Below, one piece after another: positions 27,158-36,621 of a stretch of DNA of 64,000 nucleotides (position 1 is its first letter; each line of letters opens with the position of its first letter). The notes beneath the pieces are model-generated. The model saw only the letters and a list, made by a program, of their open reading frames with translations. It did no database searches and was not told where the DNA came from. The stretch comes from Boseongicola sp. (GTDB taxonomy: Bacteria; Pseudomonadota; Alphaproteobacteria; Rhodobacterales; Rhodobacteraceae). The position numbers and the translations under genes are program-made. The DNA is taken from positions 815,932 to 879,931 of the forward strand of contig CP046179.1 in the NCBI GenBank assembly GCA_014075275.1. The letters run 5' to 3'.

Positions 27158-28552
27158 ATGGCTGCAAAAACATTCGACGTCGTAGTGATCGGGGCTGGGC
27201 CAGGCGGCTATGTAGCCGCTATTCGCGCCAGTCAGTTGGGGCTGAAGGTTGCGATTGTCGAGCGCGAGCATATGGGTGGCATTTGCCTAAACTGGGGTTG
27301 TATCCCGACCAAAGCGTTGCTTCGATCCTCGGAAGTGTTTCACCTGATGCATCGCGCAAAAGAGTTCGGCCTGAAGGCGGATGGCATCGGCTACGATCTG
27401 GATGCAGTGGTTCAGCGGTCGCGCAAAGTGGCCAAGCAGTTGAACGGCGGCGTTGGTCATCTGATGAAGAAGAACAAGGTCGAAGTTGTCATGGGCGAGG
27501 CGACATTACCTGCCAAGGGCAAGGTTTCGGTCAAGACTGATAAGGGCGTGGAAGAGCTTCAGGCGAAAAATATCATTCTGGCAACCGGCGCTCGTGCGCG
27601 GGAACTGCCCGGTCTGGAAGCCGATGGCGATCTGGTCTGGACGTATAAGCACGCCTTGCAGCCGCCACGTATGCCTAAGAAGTTGCTGGTGATTGGCTCG
27701 GGTGCGATTGGGATTGAATTTGCAAGTTTCTACAACACACTGGGTGCTGACACGACAGCTGTGGAAGTTATGGATCGCGTGCTGCCGGTCGAAGATGCCG
27801 AAATTTCCGCATTTGCCAAGAAGAGCTTTGTGAAACAGGGCATGAAGATCATGGAGAAAGCCATGGTCAAGCAACTGGATCGCGGTAAGGGCAAGGTAAC
27901 AGCGCATATCGAAAGCGGCGGTAAAGTCGAAAAGATGGACTTTGACACTGTTATTTCCGCCGTGGGCATAGTTGGCAATGTCGAAGGACTGGGCCTGGAA
28001 GCTCTTGGCGTAAAAGTTGATCGCACGCATATCGTTACGGATGAATATTGTGGCACTGGCGTTGAGGGATTGTATGCCATTGGCGATATAGCGGGTGCGC
28101 CCTGGTTGGCGCATAAGGCCAGCCACGAAGGTGTTATGGTTGCCGAAAAGATCGCCGGACTGAAGGTGCATGCGGTGAAGCCGGAAAGCATTGCAGGCTG
28201 CACATATTGTCATCCACAGGTTGCCAGCGTCGGATATTCCGAGGCGAAGGCAAAAGAGCTTGGGTATAAGGTGAAGGTCGGGCGTTTTCCGTTCATCGGC
28301 AACGGCAAAGCGATTGCTTTGGGTGAAGCCGAGGGCATGGTTAAGACCGTCTTTGATGAGAAGACCGGCGAGTTGCTGGGGGCGCATATGGTTGGCGCGG
28401 AAGTGACCGAATTGATCCAGGGCTATGTGGTTGGCCGTCAGTTAGAGACGACCGAAGAAGACCTGATGCACACCGTCTTCCCGCATCCGACGCTAAGCGA
28501 GATGATGCATGAAAGCGTGTTGGATGCGTATGATCGGGTGATCCACATCTAA
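27158..28552 (+). CDS. lpdA: Dihydrolipoyl dehydrogenase
   Basis: E3 flavoprotein that reoxidises lipoamide in 2-oxoacid dehydrogenase or glycine-cleavage complexes, passing electrons to NAD. It has 464 residues: FAD-binding VVVIGAGPGGYVAAIRASQLG at the N-terminus, the redox disulfide in GGICLNWGCIPTK (about 43-55), the NAD-binding VIGSGAIGIEFASF (about 177-190), and the C-terminal catalytic His/Glu in HPTLSEMMHE. A strong ribosome binding site (CAGGAG) precedes ATG 27158. It stands alone, flanked by terminators on both sides, so it is probably a separately transcribed E3. Which complex it serves cannot be read from context. Confidence 0.96.
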   Translation: MAAKTFDVVVIGAGPGGYVAAIRASQLGLKVAIVEREHMGGICLNWGCIPTKALLRSSEVFHLMHRAKEFGLKADGIGYDLDAVVQRSRKVAKQLNGGVGHLMKKNKVEVVMGEATLPAKGKVSVKTDKGVEELQAKNIILATGARARELPGLEADGDLVWTYKHALQPPRMPKKLLVIGSGAIGIEFASFYNTLGADTTAVEVMDRVLPVEDAEISAFAKKSFVKQGMKIMEKAMVKQLDRGKGKVTAHIESGGKVEKMDFDTVISAVGIVGNVEGLGLEALGVKVDRTHIVTDEYCGTGVEGLYAIGDIAGAPWLAHKASHEGVMVAEKIAGLKVHAVKPESIAGCTYCHPQVASVGYSEAKAKELGYKVKVGRFPFIGNGKAIALGEAEGMVKTVFDEKTGELLGAHMVGAEVTELIQGYVVGRQLETTEEDLMHTVFPHPTLSEMMHESVLDAYDRVIHI

Positions 28553-28574
28553 GCCAACAAAGGCATCGAAGTTT

Positions 28575-28607
28575 AGAAGGCCCGGATCGCGATCCGGGTC
28601 TTTTAAA
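28575..28607 (+). terminator. Rho-independent terminator after lpdA
   Basis: An 18-base perfect palindrome (stem CCCGGATCG, 28581-28598) flanked by AGG and TCTTTT, forming a strong GC hairpin followed by a T-run, 25 bases past the lpdA stop. Confidence 0.85.
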
Positions 28608-28721
28608 TTGTTGATGATCAGTTTTGTCGCGCACGTTTTTTGGGCGGCAGGCACCGCATAGGCCTAAGAAGAAAGAGATAGCTTATGGGGATGTCGTGTT
28701 TCATTTGATTGTTCCATTAAG

Positions 28722-29024
28722 CTAAGCTGCACGGCGCGCGTTGGAAGGTTGCAGAGCCGATTGAACATTGGCGGGGTGATGTGTCGTCCAATGCGCCGGT
28801 GCATCCCAAAGATGGCTGTGCGATGTGAATTTCGATGACTTGGAACCAAGGCCGATATCATTCAGCATATGACCGTTCAGGTTCACTTTCTTTTGACGCT
28901 TCCGGCGCGCCTCGAGTGCAAGAAAGACGCGTCCAATCAAGCCATACTTGATAGTTTGCGTGGGGTGGGTTGTTGCCTCGGTGGCGATGGGGTGTGCGGG
29001 TAGGACTTCGGGCAAGTAAGTCAT
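28722..29024 (-). CDS. DUF1127-like small protein
   Basis: A 100-residue protein with a long N-terminus and a DUF1127-like core: RVFLALEARRKRQKK followed by NGHMLNDIGLG near 48-58 (compare LDDHLLRDIGL), and the WDAPAHW motif near 73-79 that I recall from Rhodobacterales members. DUF1127 proteins are small arginine-rich proteins, some linked to RNA turnover and phosphate/carbon regulation; this one's role is unknown. Its ATG overlaps the tautomerase stop by four bases (ATGA), implying coupled translation. The transcript runs toward the lpdA terminator, which may act from both sides. Confidence 0.7.
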   Translation of the reverse strand: MTYLPEVLPAHPIATEATTHPTQTIKYGLIGRVFLALEARRKRQKKVNLNGHMLNDIGLGSKSSKFTSHSHLWDAPAHWTTHHPANVQSALQPSNARRAA

Positions 29025-29245
29025 AACGCTGCTCCCTTAGTGAGCGAGAGTAAGTCCGAGGCCATCAGCCGCTTGCCACCGATGCCCCAGGCACCCTCCG
29101 CCACCTCATGCACGCGGACCCAGGTCAGGCCGCGCATTGGCTCGCCACCGATAGTGACCATGGCGTTGGTGACTTTTTCGATCATGTCCGCCTTTTCATC
29201 TGGGCTGAACACTCCTTCGATCAATTGTATATCCACGAGAGACAT
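29021..29245 (-). CDS. 4-oxalocrotonate tautomerase-family protein lacking Pro1
   Basis: A 74-residue protein of the tautomerase superfamily, recognised by IQLIEGVFSPDEKADMIEKVTNAM and the C-terminal WGIGGKRLMASDLL. In active members Met1 is removed and Pro1 acts as the catalytic base; here codon 2 is TCT (serine), one base from CCT, so classical tautomerase chemistry seems lost. ATG 29245 has GAGGAA upstream. It is divergent from the winged-helix/TPR regulator and coupled to the DUF1127-like gene by an ATGA overlap. It may retain a binding or structural role, or be an early stage of decay. Confidence 0.82.
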   Translation of the reverse strand: MSLVDIQLIEGVFSPDEKADMIEKVTNAMVTIGGEPMRGLTWVRVHEVAEGAWGIGGKRLMASDLLSLTKGAAL

Positions 29246-29381
29246 TGTTATTTCCTCATTCAGTCTGGTTCGTCTTGATGAGACCGGTTTAGGAAAGGGC
29301 AGGAGATCAAGCTTGAGGTGTGTCTGGGGAATTCATGGTGTTTTACGAGCAGATGGACTTTTATGGTGTCAGGAGTGTGGG

Positions 29382-30872
29382 ATGACCTTTGATGATATTG
29401 AATTGGATCTGGGGCGGTTTGAGCTGCGCCGGGGTGGTGAAGCGGTTGCTGTTGAACCCAAGGTCTTTGATTTGATCAGGTTCATGGCCGAGAACGCCAA
29501 CAAGCTGATTTCCAAAGATGAATTGATTGAAGAGGTTTGGGACGGGCGGATCGTTTCGGATGCCGCTTTGTCGACAGCGATCAAGTCTGCCCGACGCGCC
29601 ATGGGTGAAACCGATGTAAGTATGAGCCGGATAAAGACAGTTCGGGGGCGCGGGTTTCGGATGGAAATTGACGAGCTACTGCCATCGAGAGGTGCGCAAC
29701 AGGCATCCGATGATCGGCCGGTATATGTGCAACCGTCTTTCATCGTGCTGACAGATGTGACGGCGGTGGATGGTTTTCGTGGTGATGCGATTGAGGGCCG
29801 GATTGTCAGTGCGATGGCGCGCTTGCCGTTTGTGACGGTGGTGGCGCCATCGGTTGCGCGCAGGCACGCCGGAGTGCCGCCCGAAGAACTGGCTCAACAG
29901 TTTGGTGCCGGGTTTTCATTTGAAGTTACAGCCGTTTCCGCCGGGGCTGGTGCGCGGCTTGAAGGTGTTTTGTTTGACACGCGGAACGGGGCGACGATTT
30001 GGACCTATGCCTCGGCCGATTTTGACCCCGCGACCGGTCAGTCGGAAGAGATATTGGAGATGGTGGTTCGTTTGCAACCCCAGTTGGTGCGGGCAATCCA
30101 TGCCGCTTTGTCTGGGGCTCCGGTTGCCGAGGATGCACGGGCGTTGACGATGCAGGGGCTTGGGACGATGACCTTGAAGGGGTGGAATCGTAGTGCTTTT
30201 GCCGAGGCCGAAGCCACGTTGCGGCGGGCGGTGGAATTGGACGACACACTTGCCCATGCTCATGCGGCCCTGGCGCTGATTCTGGCACTGGGGCAGCAGG
30301 TCGGCTTGGATGATCCATCAGCAAAGCAAGTTGAGGATGCCATCGGTCACGCGGATCGGGCGATTGAACTTGATGGGCATTCTCCACAAATTTTGGGACT
30401 TGCAGGATGTGCTTTGTGCGATGCAGGGCAGGGGATGCGTGGCAAAACACTTTTGATGCGCGCGCTTGATATTGATGCGGAAAGCCCGCAGGCCATGGCG
30501 GCGCTTGGAACTCAGGTGCTGCGCGAGGGCGCAAGGGATCAGGCGATTGATCATCTGACTCGGGCAATTCGCATATCACCGCAGGACAATACACTGGCGA
30601 TTTGGCGGAGTGTTCTGGCGCTGGCGCATTTGCAAAACAAGGATGGCATAGCGGCCTTGGAGCAGGCGCAGAAAGCGGTGGCAGCGGATGATCGGACACA
30701 TTTGTCGCGGGTTGTTCTGGCGGCGATTTATCTGGTGATCGGGGAAGAGGCGGCAGCGCGTGCGGCGTGGATGGATGGGTTGCGAGTGACGCCCGAGCTG
30801 TCATCGGATCAACTGGTGACACTTTTGGGCCCGAATCTGGCCAATGGGTTGGGTGCGCTTAGCGGGTCTTGA
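29382..30872 (+). CDS. Winged-helix transcriptional regulator with TPR domain (CadC/HilA type)
   Basis: Soluble regulator of 496 residues. The N-terminal OmpR-type winged helix (about 1-95) is clear: FDLIRFMAENANKLISKDELIEEVWDGRIVSDAALSTAIKSARRAMGE, ending TVRGRGFRM. A middle alpha/beta region resembling TolB-like domains (about 115-235) precedes TPR-like helical repeats (about 255-480). No transmembrane segment is visible, unlike CadC. I chose ATG 29382 because AGGAG is 8 bases upstream and it begins the conserved domain; the open frame to 29040 upstream overlaps the tautomerase gene. It overlaps an MFS gene's possible TTG start by four bases, suggesting it controls or is co-expressed with that transporter. 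Confidence 0.87.
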   Translation: MTFDDIELDLGRFELRRGGEAVAVEPKVFDLIRFMAENANKLISKDELIEEVWDGRIVSDAALSTAIKSARRAMGETDVSMSRIKTVRGRGFRMEIDELLPSRGAQQASDDRPVYVQPSFIVLTDVTAVDGFRGDAIEGRIVSAMARLPFVTVVAPSVARRHAGVPPEELAQQFGAGFSFEVTAVSAGAGARLEGVLFDTRNGATIWTYASADFDPATGQSEEILEMVVRLQPQLVRAIHAALSGAPVAEDARALTMQGLGTMTLKGWNRSAFAEAEATLRRAVELDDTLAHAHAALALILALGQQVGLDDPSAKQVEDAIGHADRAIELDGHSPQILGLAGCALCDAGQGMRGKTLLMRALDIDAESPQAMAALGTQVLREGARDQAIDHLTRAIRISPQDNTLAIWRSVLALAHLQNKDGIAALEQAQKAVAADDRTHLSRVVLAAIYLVIGEEAAARAAWMDGLRVTPELSSDQLVTLLGPNLANGLGALSGS

Positions 30873-30904
30873 CCCGCTCCGAGAACAGGGAGAAAAGCGG
30901 TTTT

Positions 30905-32023
30905 ATGCGAACGGATTGGCGCCTTATCGGGTTACTCTTTCTGGTGGGGCTTTTTGCGGCTGCGCAGTTCGCGAAAATTGCCCTGACATTAGAATGGCTT
31001 GAGCCGATTTATCCCGGCGTGCCGCTGCCCTATGCGGTGTCAGCGATCTCGGTCGCTGGTATCGTATTTGGTGTGACCGCAGGGATGATCGTTGCAACAT
31101 TCGGCGCGCGGCGCGTGCTGCTTGCGGCGCTTGGTTTGGCGGTAGTGATGTCGTTTTTGCAGGCGTTGCTCCCGGCGTTTCCGGTGTTCATGGGACTGCG
31201 GTTGATCGAAGGGTTTACCCATCTGGCCATCGTCGTGGCCGCGCCGACCCTGATGGCAGCGGTGGCGGTTGATCGTGACAAGCCCGTGGCGATGGGGCTG
31301 TGGGGGACATTCTTTGGCGTGGGGTTTGCCGGGGCGGCGGCCATAATTCCGCTGATGAGCGGGCCGGGTGCGGTGTATTTGGCGCATGGGGTATTCGGGT
31401 TGATGTTGATGGCGGCACTTTGGCCGTTGCTGCCCCGTGGTGTTGCGCGAGGTGTTTGGGAAGGCGGGCTTTGGGCGCGGCACATGGCGATTTACACGAA
31501 CCCGAGGCTGGTTGCTCCGGCCGTTGGGTTTTTGTGGCATACGATTATGTTCCTGGGATTGCTGACGTTTTTGCCGCGATTTCTGGGGGATTGGACGGCG
31601 CCAGTATTGCCATTGATAGCCCTTGTCGGAACTTTTGGCGCGGGATGGGTGGCGCGGAGTGTGGCACCGCGACAAATTTTGCTTGTGTCCTTTGCCCTGA
31701 CGATTGTTGGTTTTGGGATGGCGCTGGTGATGCCAGAAGCAGTGCGGTTTTTGATGATGTTCCTAATGCTGCTGATCCTTGGGTTGGTGCCGGGCGCGTC
31801 GTTTGCGAATGTGCCGGCATTGAACCCGGATCCGGCGGATCAGGCGCGGGCGAACGGGGCCGTGGCGCAGATTGGGAACCTCGGCACTGCGATGTCGGTG
31901 CCGCTTTTCGCCAGCACTTTGAGCTTCGGAATTGCGGGGCCGATGGTGGCGACGATTTGCATTTCGATGCTTGGGTTGGGCGCGGTCTGGCTTATCCACA
32001 GAAAGATTGCGGAAAGCGCGTGA
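30905..32023 (+). CDS. MFS transporter (CynX/NimT-like)
   Basis: Inner-membrane permease of about 372 residues with 11-12 predicted helices; the loop 2-3 reads ATFGARRVLLAALGLAVV and TM4 has GLRLIEGFTHLAIVVAAPTLM, as in the cyanate-permease-like branch. Start ATG 30905 gives MRTDWRLIGLLFL; an in-frame TTG at 30869 would overlap the upstream regulator stop (TTGA) and add 12 polar residues. Likely co-transcribed with the winged-helix/TPR regulator. Substrate not determinable. Confidence 0.85.
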   Translation: MRTDWRLIGLLFLVGLFAAAQFAKIALTLEWLEPIYPGVPLPYAVSAISVAGIVFGVTAGMIVATFGARRVLLAALGLAVVMSFLQALLPAFPVFMGLRLIEGFTHLAIVVAAPTLMAAVAVDRDKPVAMGLWGTFFGVGFAGAAAIIPLMSGPGAVYLAHGVFGLMLMAALWPLLPRGVARGVWEGGLWARHMAIYTNPRLVAPAVGFLWHTIMFLGLLTFLPRFLGDWTAPVLPLIALVGTFGAGWVARSVAPRQILLVSFALTIVGFGMALVMPEAVRFLMMFLMLLILGLVPGASFANVPALNPDPADQARANGAVAQIGNLGTAMSVPLFASTLSFGIAGPMVATICISMLGLGAVWLIHRKIAESA

Positions 32024-32035
32024 CGACGCGTTAAT

Positions 32036-32050
32036 GTTCTTGTAATGTTC
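32036..32050 (+). promoter_or_regulatory. LexA (SOS) box upstream of uvrA
   Basis: A perfect GTTC-N7-GTTC direct repeat, the LexA operator known for alphaproteobacteria (Rhodobacter, Caulobacter, Rhizobium). It lies 67 bases before the uvrA start, where it could cover the promoter. A second GTTC pair at 32066-32078 has only a 5-base gap and does not fit the consensus. Confidence 0.85.
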
Positions 32051-32116
32051 CTTAACAGCCATTGAGTTCTCGACGTTCTTCACTATCTCTCTGGTCTGCC
32101 CTGTGAAAGCGAGACC

Positions 32117-34975
32117 ATGGCCGAGTTAAAGAACATCGAAGTGCGCGGCGCGCGTGAACATAATCTGAAGAATATCGATGTAGATATTCCGCGCGATCAG
32201 CTTGTGGTCATTACGGGGCTGTCAGGGTCGGGCAAATCCTCTTTGGCGTTTGATACGGTCTATGCCGAAGGGCAGCGGCGGTATGTTGAATCGTTAAGCG
32301 CCTATGCGCGGCAGTTTCTGGACATGATGGAAAAGCCGGATGTGGATCACATCAGCGGGCTTTCCCCGGCGATTTCGATTGAACAGAAGACCACATCGAA
32401 GAACCCGCGGTCGACAGTCGGCACGGTGACCGAGATTTATGACTATATGCGCCTGTTGTTTGCCCGCGCAGGCACTCCGTTTTCGCCTGCAACCGGTCTG
32501 CCCATCGAAGCGCAGCAGGTGCAGGATATGGTCGATCGCGTGATGGGCATGGAGGCGGGGACGCGCGCTTTTTTGTTGGCGCCCATCGTGCGCGATCGGA
32601 AAGGCGAGTATCGCAAAGAATTCTTAGAACTTCGTAAACAGGGCTTTCAACGGGTGAAAGTTGATGGGGCGTTCTATGAATTGGACGAACCGCCGACGCT
32701 GGATAAGAAGTTTCGCCACGATATTGATGTGGTGGTGGATCGGATAGTGATCCGCGAAGGGTTGGAAACACGGCTTGCGGATTCGTTTCGCACCGCGCTG
32801 GATCTGGCCGACGGAATCGCCATTCTGGAAACGGCGGTGACGGATGAAGAACCGGAGCGCATCACGTTTTCCGAGAATTTTGCCTGTCCGGTTAGCGGTT
32901 TCACCATCCCCGAGATCGAGCCGCGATTGTTTTCGTTCAATGCGCCGTTTGGGGCTTGTCCGACCTGTGACGGGCTGGGGGTTGAGCTGTTCTTTGATGA
33001 ACGGCTTGTTGTGCCAGACCAGAATTTGAAGGTTTATGATGGGGCCCTGGCACCGTGGCGGAAGGGGAAATCCCCTTATTTTCTTCAAACAATTGAAGCG
33101 ATTGCCAAGCATTATGAGTTCGACAAGAACGCCAAATGGAAAGACCTGCCAGAGTTTGTAAAGCAGGTGTTTCTGTATGGATCTGGTGAGGAAGAGATCC
33201 AGTTTCGCTATGACGAGGGCGGGCGTGTGTATCAGGTTTCGCGGCCTTTCGAGGGGGTGATTCCGAATATGGAGCGCCGTTATCGCGAGACGGATTCGAA
33301 TTGGATTCGCGAAGAATTTGAGCGGTATCAGAATAACCGTCCCTGTGGCGTTTGTGAGGGGTATCGGTTGCGGCCCGAGGCGCTGGCAGTGAAAATCGGT
33401 GGGCTGCATGTGGGCCAGGTGGTTCAGATGTCGATCCGCGAAGCGCTGGCCTGGATCGAGGATGCGCCGAACCAGTTGAGCAAGCAGAAGAACGAGATTG
33501 CGCGGGCGATCCTGAAGGAAATCCGCGAGCGGCTTGGGTTTTTGAACAATGTCGGGTTGGAGTATCTGACGTTGTCGCGGAATGCCGGGACGTTGTCGGG
33601 GGGTGAGTCGCAGCGGATCCGCCTTGCCAGTCAGATTGGGTCCGGATTGACCGGTGTGCTGTATGTTTTGGATGAACCCTCGATTGGGCTGCACCAACGC
33701 GACAATGACCGGCTGCTGCTGACGCTGAAAAACCTGCGGGATCAAGGCAATACGGTGATTGTAGTTGAGCATGACGAAGAGGCGATCCGCGAGGCCGATT
33801 ACGTCTTTGATATCGGGCCGGGGGCCGGGGTGCATGGTGGCGAGATTGTTGCCAAAGGTGTTCCAGCCGAGATTATGGCCAACAAAGCCTCGGTCACCGG
33901 GCAATATCTGTCGGGTGCGCGCGAGATTGCGGTGCCGGGAGAGCGGCGCAAGGGCAACGGCAAATCGGTGAAGGTCGTGAAGGCAACGGGTAATAACTTG
34001 CAGAATGTGACGGCGGAATTCCCGTTGGGCAGATTTGTCTGCGTGACCGGGGTGTCTGGAGGCGGGAAGTCGACCCTGACGGTTGAGACTTTGTTCAAGA
34101 CAGCCTCGATGCGGTTGAACGGGGCGCGGCAGACGCCGGCGCCTTGTGAGACCATTAAGGGTTTGGAACACTTGGATAAAGTGATCGATATTGACCAGAG
34201 GCCCATTGGGCGGACGCCGCGTTCAAACCCGGCGACATATACCGGGGCGTTCACGCCTATTCGCGATTGGTTCGCGGGATTGCCGGAGTCAAAGACGCGT
34301 GGATACAAGCCAGGTCGGTTCAGTTTCAACGTGAAGGGTGGGCGATGCGAGGCGTGTCAGGGCGACGGTCTGATCAAGATCGAGATGCACTTTCTGCCCG
34401 ATGTCTATGTGATGTGCGAGACCTGTAAGGGTGCGCGTTACAATCGCGAGACGTTGGAGATCAAGTTCAAGGGCAAGTCGATTGCCGATGTTCTGGATAT
34501 GACTGTTGAGGACGCACAGGATTTTTTCAAGGCGGTGCCGTCGATCCGCGAAAAGATGGATGCGCTGATGCGGGTTGGTCTTGGGTATATCAAGGTTGGT
34601 CAGCCTGCGACGACCCTGTCAGGGGGCGAGGCGCAGCGGGTGAAGCTGTCGAAGGAATTGGCGAAGCGGTCGACCGGTCGGACGCTGTATATTCTGGACG
34701 AGCCGACGACCGGTCTGCATTTTGAGGATGTGCGCAAGCTTTTGGAAGTGCTTCATAAATTGGTTGAGCAGGGCAATACAGTTGTGGTGATCGAGCACAA
34801 TCTGGATGTCATCAAGACGGCCGATTGGTTGATTGATATTGGTCCCGAGGGCGGTGATGGCGGCGGCAAGATCGTGGCCAAAGGGACGCCGGAAGCGGTG
34901 GCAAAGAAGGCAGAGAGCCATACCGGGCGGTATCTGGCGGATATGCTGGGTGTTACGCGGGTGGCGGCGGAGTGA
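32117..34975 (+). CDS. uvrA: UvrABC excinuclease subunit A
   Basis: DNA-damage sensor ATPase of nucleotide excision repair. It has 952 residues with two ABC modules: Walker [15 protein letters not shown] (about 34-47) and [14 protein letters not shown] (about 648-661), signatures [12 protein letters not shown] and [11 protein letters not shown], Walker [12 protein letters not shown] and [11 protein letters not shown]. The C-terminal zinc finger (CEACQGDG ... CETCKGAR) is complete. The first zinc site shows CPVS rather than CPxC in one pair, a variant I recall as common in alphaproteobacteria. It is directly preceded by a LexA box, so SOS induction is expected. Confidence 0.98.
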   Translation: MAELKNIEVRGAREHNLKNIDVDIPRDQLVVITGLSGSGKSSLAFDTVYAEGQRRYVESLSAYARQFLDMMEKPDVDHISGLSPAISIEQKTTSKNPRSTVGTVTEIYDYMRLLFARAGTPFSPATGLPIEAQQVQDMVDRVMGMEAGTRAFLLAPIVRDRKGEYRKEFLELRKQGFQRVKVDGAFYELDEPPTLDKKFRHDIDVVVDRIVIREGLETRLADSFRTALDLADGIAILETAVTDEEPERITFSENFACPVSGFTIPEIEPRLFSFNAPFGACPTCDGLGVELFFDERLVVPDQNLKVYDGALAPWRKGKSPYFLQTIEAIAKHYEFDKNAKWKDLPEFVKQVFLYGSGEEEIQFRYDEGGRVYQVSRPFEGVIPNMERRYRETDSNWIREEFERYQNNRPCGVCEGYRLRPEALAVKIGGLHVGQVVQMSIREALAWIEDAPNQLSKQKNEIARAILKEIRERLGFLNNVGLEYLTLSRNAGTLSGGESQRIRLASQIGSGLTGVLYVLDEPSIGLHQRDNDRLLLTLKNLRDQGNTVIVVEHDEEAIREADYVFDIGPGAGVHGGEIVAKGVPAEIMANKASVTGQYLSGAREIAVPGERRKGNGKSVKVVKATGNNLQNVTAEFPLGRFVCVTGVSGGGKSTLTVETLFKTASMRLNGARQTPAPCETIKGLEHLDKVIDIDQRPIGRTPRSNPATYTGAFTPIRDWFAGLPESKTRGYKPGRFSFNVKGGRCEACQGDGLIKIEMHFLPDVYVMCETCKGARYNRETLEIKFKGKSIADVLDMTVEDAQDFFKAVPSIREKMDALMRVGLGYIKVGQPATTLSGGEAQRVKLSKELAKRSTGRTLYILDEPTTGLHFEDVRKLLEVLHKLVEQGNTVVVIEHNLDVIKTADWLIDIGPEGGDGGGKIVAKGTPEAVAKKAESHTGRYLADMLGVTRVAAE

Positions 34976-34978
34976 GTA

Positions 34979-35272
34979 CTACGGCTTCCACGTTAAGTGA
35001 TCTTCAGGATTAGAAAATCCCGCAGTTACAAGGAGATCCCGCCAATCAAGTTGGGCCAGGGCAATTGCATTTACCAGTTCCTCAATAGAACCACGGGATT
35101 TTTTCAGAGCGGCGCACCGAATACGTTCGATGCCTTTTTCGGTGCTGCTGATATCCTGGGCGTATCCACAATCATTGATGAGATAATCGACAGCTTCATC
35201 CCGAAGTTCTGGCTCGAAGATCGCAACCAAATACTGCTTTGTCAGAGGAGATAGAGTTGGCTGATTGTTCAA
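34979..35272 (-). CDS. Conserved hypothetical protein (97 residues)
   Basis: Small soluble helical protein with no recognised domain name. It reads LTKQYLVAIFEPELRDEAVDYLINDCG, IERIRCAALKKSRGSIEELVNAIALAQLDWRDLLVTAGF; the IRxAALKxSxG and LAxxDWRDLLVxAGF patterns look like a real, widely spread family of unknown function. The start is TTG at 35272, overlapping the stop of the RcnB-like gene (TTGA), which suggests coupling. It converges on uvrA, ending three bases past its stop. Confidence 0.65.
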   Translation of the reverse strand: MNNQPTLSPLTKQYLVAIFEPELRDEAVDYLINDCGYAQDISSTEKGIERIRCAALKKSRGSIEELVNAIALAQLDWRDLLVTAGFSNPEDHLTWKP

Positions 35273-35712
35273 CTGAAGATCAGGTCGGCGAGGCGAATGA
35301 AATCAATGACTTGCTTGGTTTCACGATCAACCTTGATGATTGAGTCGCCGATGCGCACGTAATCCGAGCCATCGCCGATGCGAGGCAGTCGGTAGAAGTC
35401 GCCGTCGCGGCGCAAAATGGTGCCATTGTCGGTGTCGATCACGACGTATTCACGGCCCTCAAAAATGACGCGATCGCCTTCGGCGAGGACGACATATTCG
35501 GGATCGTCAATGTGGTCACCAACATCGTAACCATCTGATCTGTTTGCCCATTCTTCGGCGGTGACGCCTTTCTTGGCCTGTCCGGGTGGCACGCAGGCGG
35601 GGGATTTTTTCGCCAGGCCGGGCGGGCAATGTTTTTGGCCTGCGGCCAGCGTTGCGGTGGGGGCTGTCAGAAGGGCCAGCGCTGCGACGGTGAGAATGGC
35701 GATGTTTTTCAT
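35269..35712 (-). CDS. RcnB-like periplasmic protein
   Basis: Exported protein of 147 residues. ATG 35712, with GGAG 7 bases upstream, opens a signal peptide (MKNIAILTVAALALLTAP...LAA). The mature protein begins QKHCPPGLAKKSPACVPPGQAKK, a short Cys/Pro-rich motif, and ends with an RcnB-type beta segment (YRLPRIGDGSDYVRIGD, IIKVDRETKQVIDFI). RcnB in Escherichia coli influences nickel/cobalt homeostasis; in alphaproteobacteria these proteins are uncharacterised. Codons upstream of 35712 overlap the xthA gene and are not part of it. Coupled to the 97-residue gene downstream. Confidence 0.75.
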   Translation of the reverse strand: MKNIAILTVAALALLTAPTATLAAGQKHCPPGLAKKSPACVPPGQAKKGVTAEEWANRSDGYDVGDHIDDPEYVVLAEGDRVIFEGREYVVIDTDNGTILRRDGDFYRLPRIGDGSDYVRIGDSIIKVDRETKQVIDFIRLADLIFS

Positions 35713-35773
35713 CTTGAGACTCCGAGGTTTCCATATGGTTATCAGGGAGAGCGGGCAAAAATGTGGCGATGAT

Positions 35774-36556
35774 TCAGGCGTCGAGTTCGACCCAGACGGG
35801 GACGTGATCGGAAGGTTTTTCGCGACCCCTGACAGCGCTTTCGATCCAGCAATTTTCAAGCAAATCAGCAGCTTGCGGTGTCAGCAGGTGGTGGTCGATG
35901 CGAATGCCGTTATTTCGCTCCCAGGCCCCGGCCTGGTAGTCCCAGAACGAGTAGTGTTCGGGGCCTCGGGTGCGGGCGCGGAAGGCTTCTGTGAAGCCGA
36001 GGTTGAGGAGTTCTCGGAAGGCGGCGCGGGTCTCGGGGCGGGCAAGCGCGTCTTCTTGCCAGACCTCGGGACGGGCGGCGTCTTCGTCTTGGGGTATGAC
36101 GTTGTAATCGCCGCACATAATCGCGGGTTCTTCTGCATTCATAAGGGCTTGGGCGCGTGTCTTCATGCGGTTCATCCAGGCGAGCTTGTAGTCGTATTTT
36201 GGGCCTGGACAGGGGTTGCCATTGGGCAAGTAGAGACCGCAGACGCGGACTGGTTTTTTGTCGCCAATGACAGTCGCTTCGATCCAGCGGGCCTGTTCGT
36301 CACTGTTGTCGCCGGGCAGGCCGTGGGTGATGTCTTCCAGCGGCAATCGCGAGAAGATGGCTACGCCGTTGAAGCCCTTTTGTCCATGGGTTTCAACGGT
36401 ATAGCCTAAATCTTCGAAATGGGCGCGGGGGAAGTTTTCGTCAATGGATTTGATCTCTTGCAAGAGTGCGACGTCGGGTTTTTGGTCGTTCAGCCAGTCC
36501 GTCAGCGCGCCCATGCGGGCCTTTATTCCGTTAATATTGAAGGTTGCGATACGCAT
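35774..36556 (-). CDS. xthA: Exodeoxyribonuclease III
   Basis: AP endonuclease and 3'-5' exonuclease of base-excision repair. It has 260 residues of the endonuclease/exonuclease/phosphatase fold, with the catalytic metal glutamate in LLQEIK (about 32-37), YLPNGN (about 110-115), the CGDYNV motif (about 148-153, Asp-x-Asn), and the terminal RIDHHL and KPSDHVPVWVEL with the general-base His. It starts at ATG 36556. Its 3' end is 61 bases from the RcnB-like start on the same strand. Confidence 0.95.
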   Translation of the reverse strand: MRIATFNINGIKARMGALTDWLNDQKPDVALLQEIKSIDENFPRAHFEDLGYTVETHGQKGFNGVAIFSRLPLEDITHGLPGDNSDEQARWIEATVIGDKKPVRVCGLYLPNGNPCPGPKYDYKLAWMNRMKTRAQALMNAEEPAIMCGDYNVIPQDEDAARPEVWQEDALARPETRAAFRELLNLGFTEAFRARTRGPEHYSFWDYQAGAWERNNGIRIDHHLLTPQAADLLENCWIESAVRGREKPSDHVPVWVELDA

Positions 36557-36621
36557 GAAACGGCCCCTTTGGTTGGGTTATTTCTGGGCCATGGAGCGAG
36601 GGCATTCAAGGGCCAAACTGG

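Noticed and set aside
27506-28387. A 293-codon minus-strand frame inside lpdA
   Set aside because: Antisense shadow of a well conserved gene, with random-looking composition.
32624-34171. A 515-codon open frame on the minus strand inside uvrA
   Set aside because: It mirrors the uvrA codons, has no ribosome binding site and no recognisable domain; long antisense frames are common in GC-rich genes.
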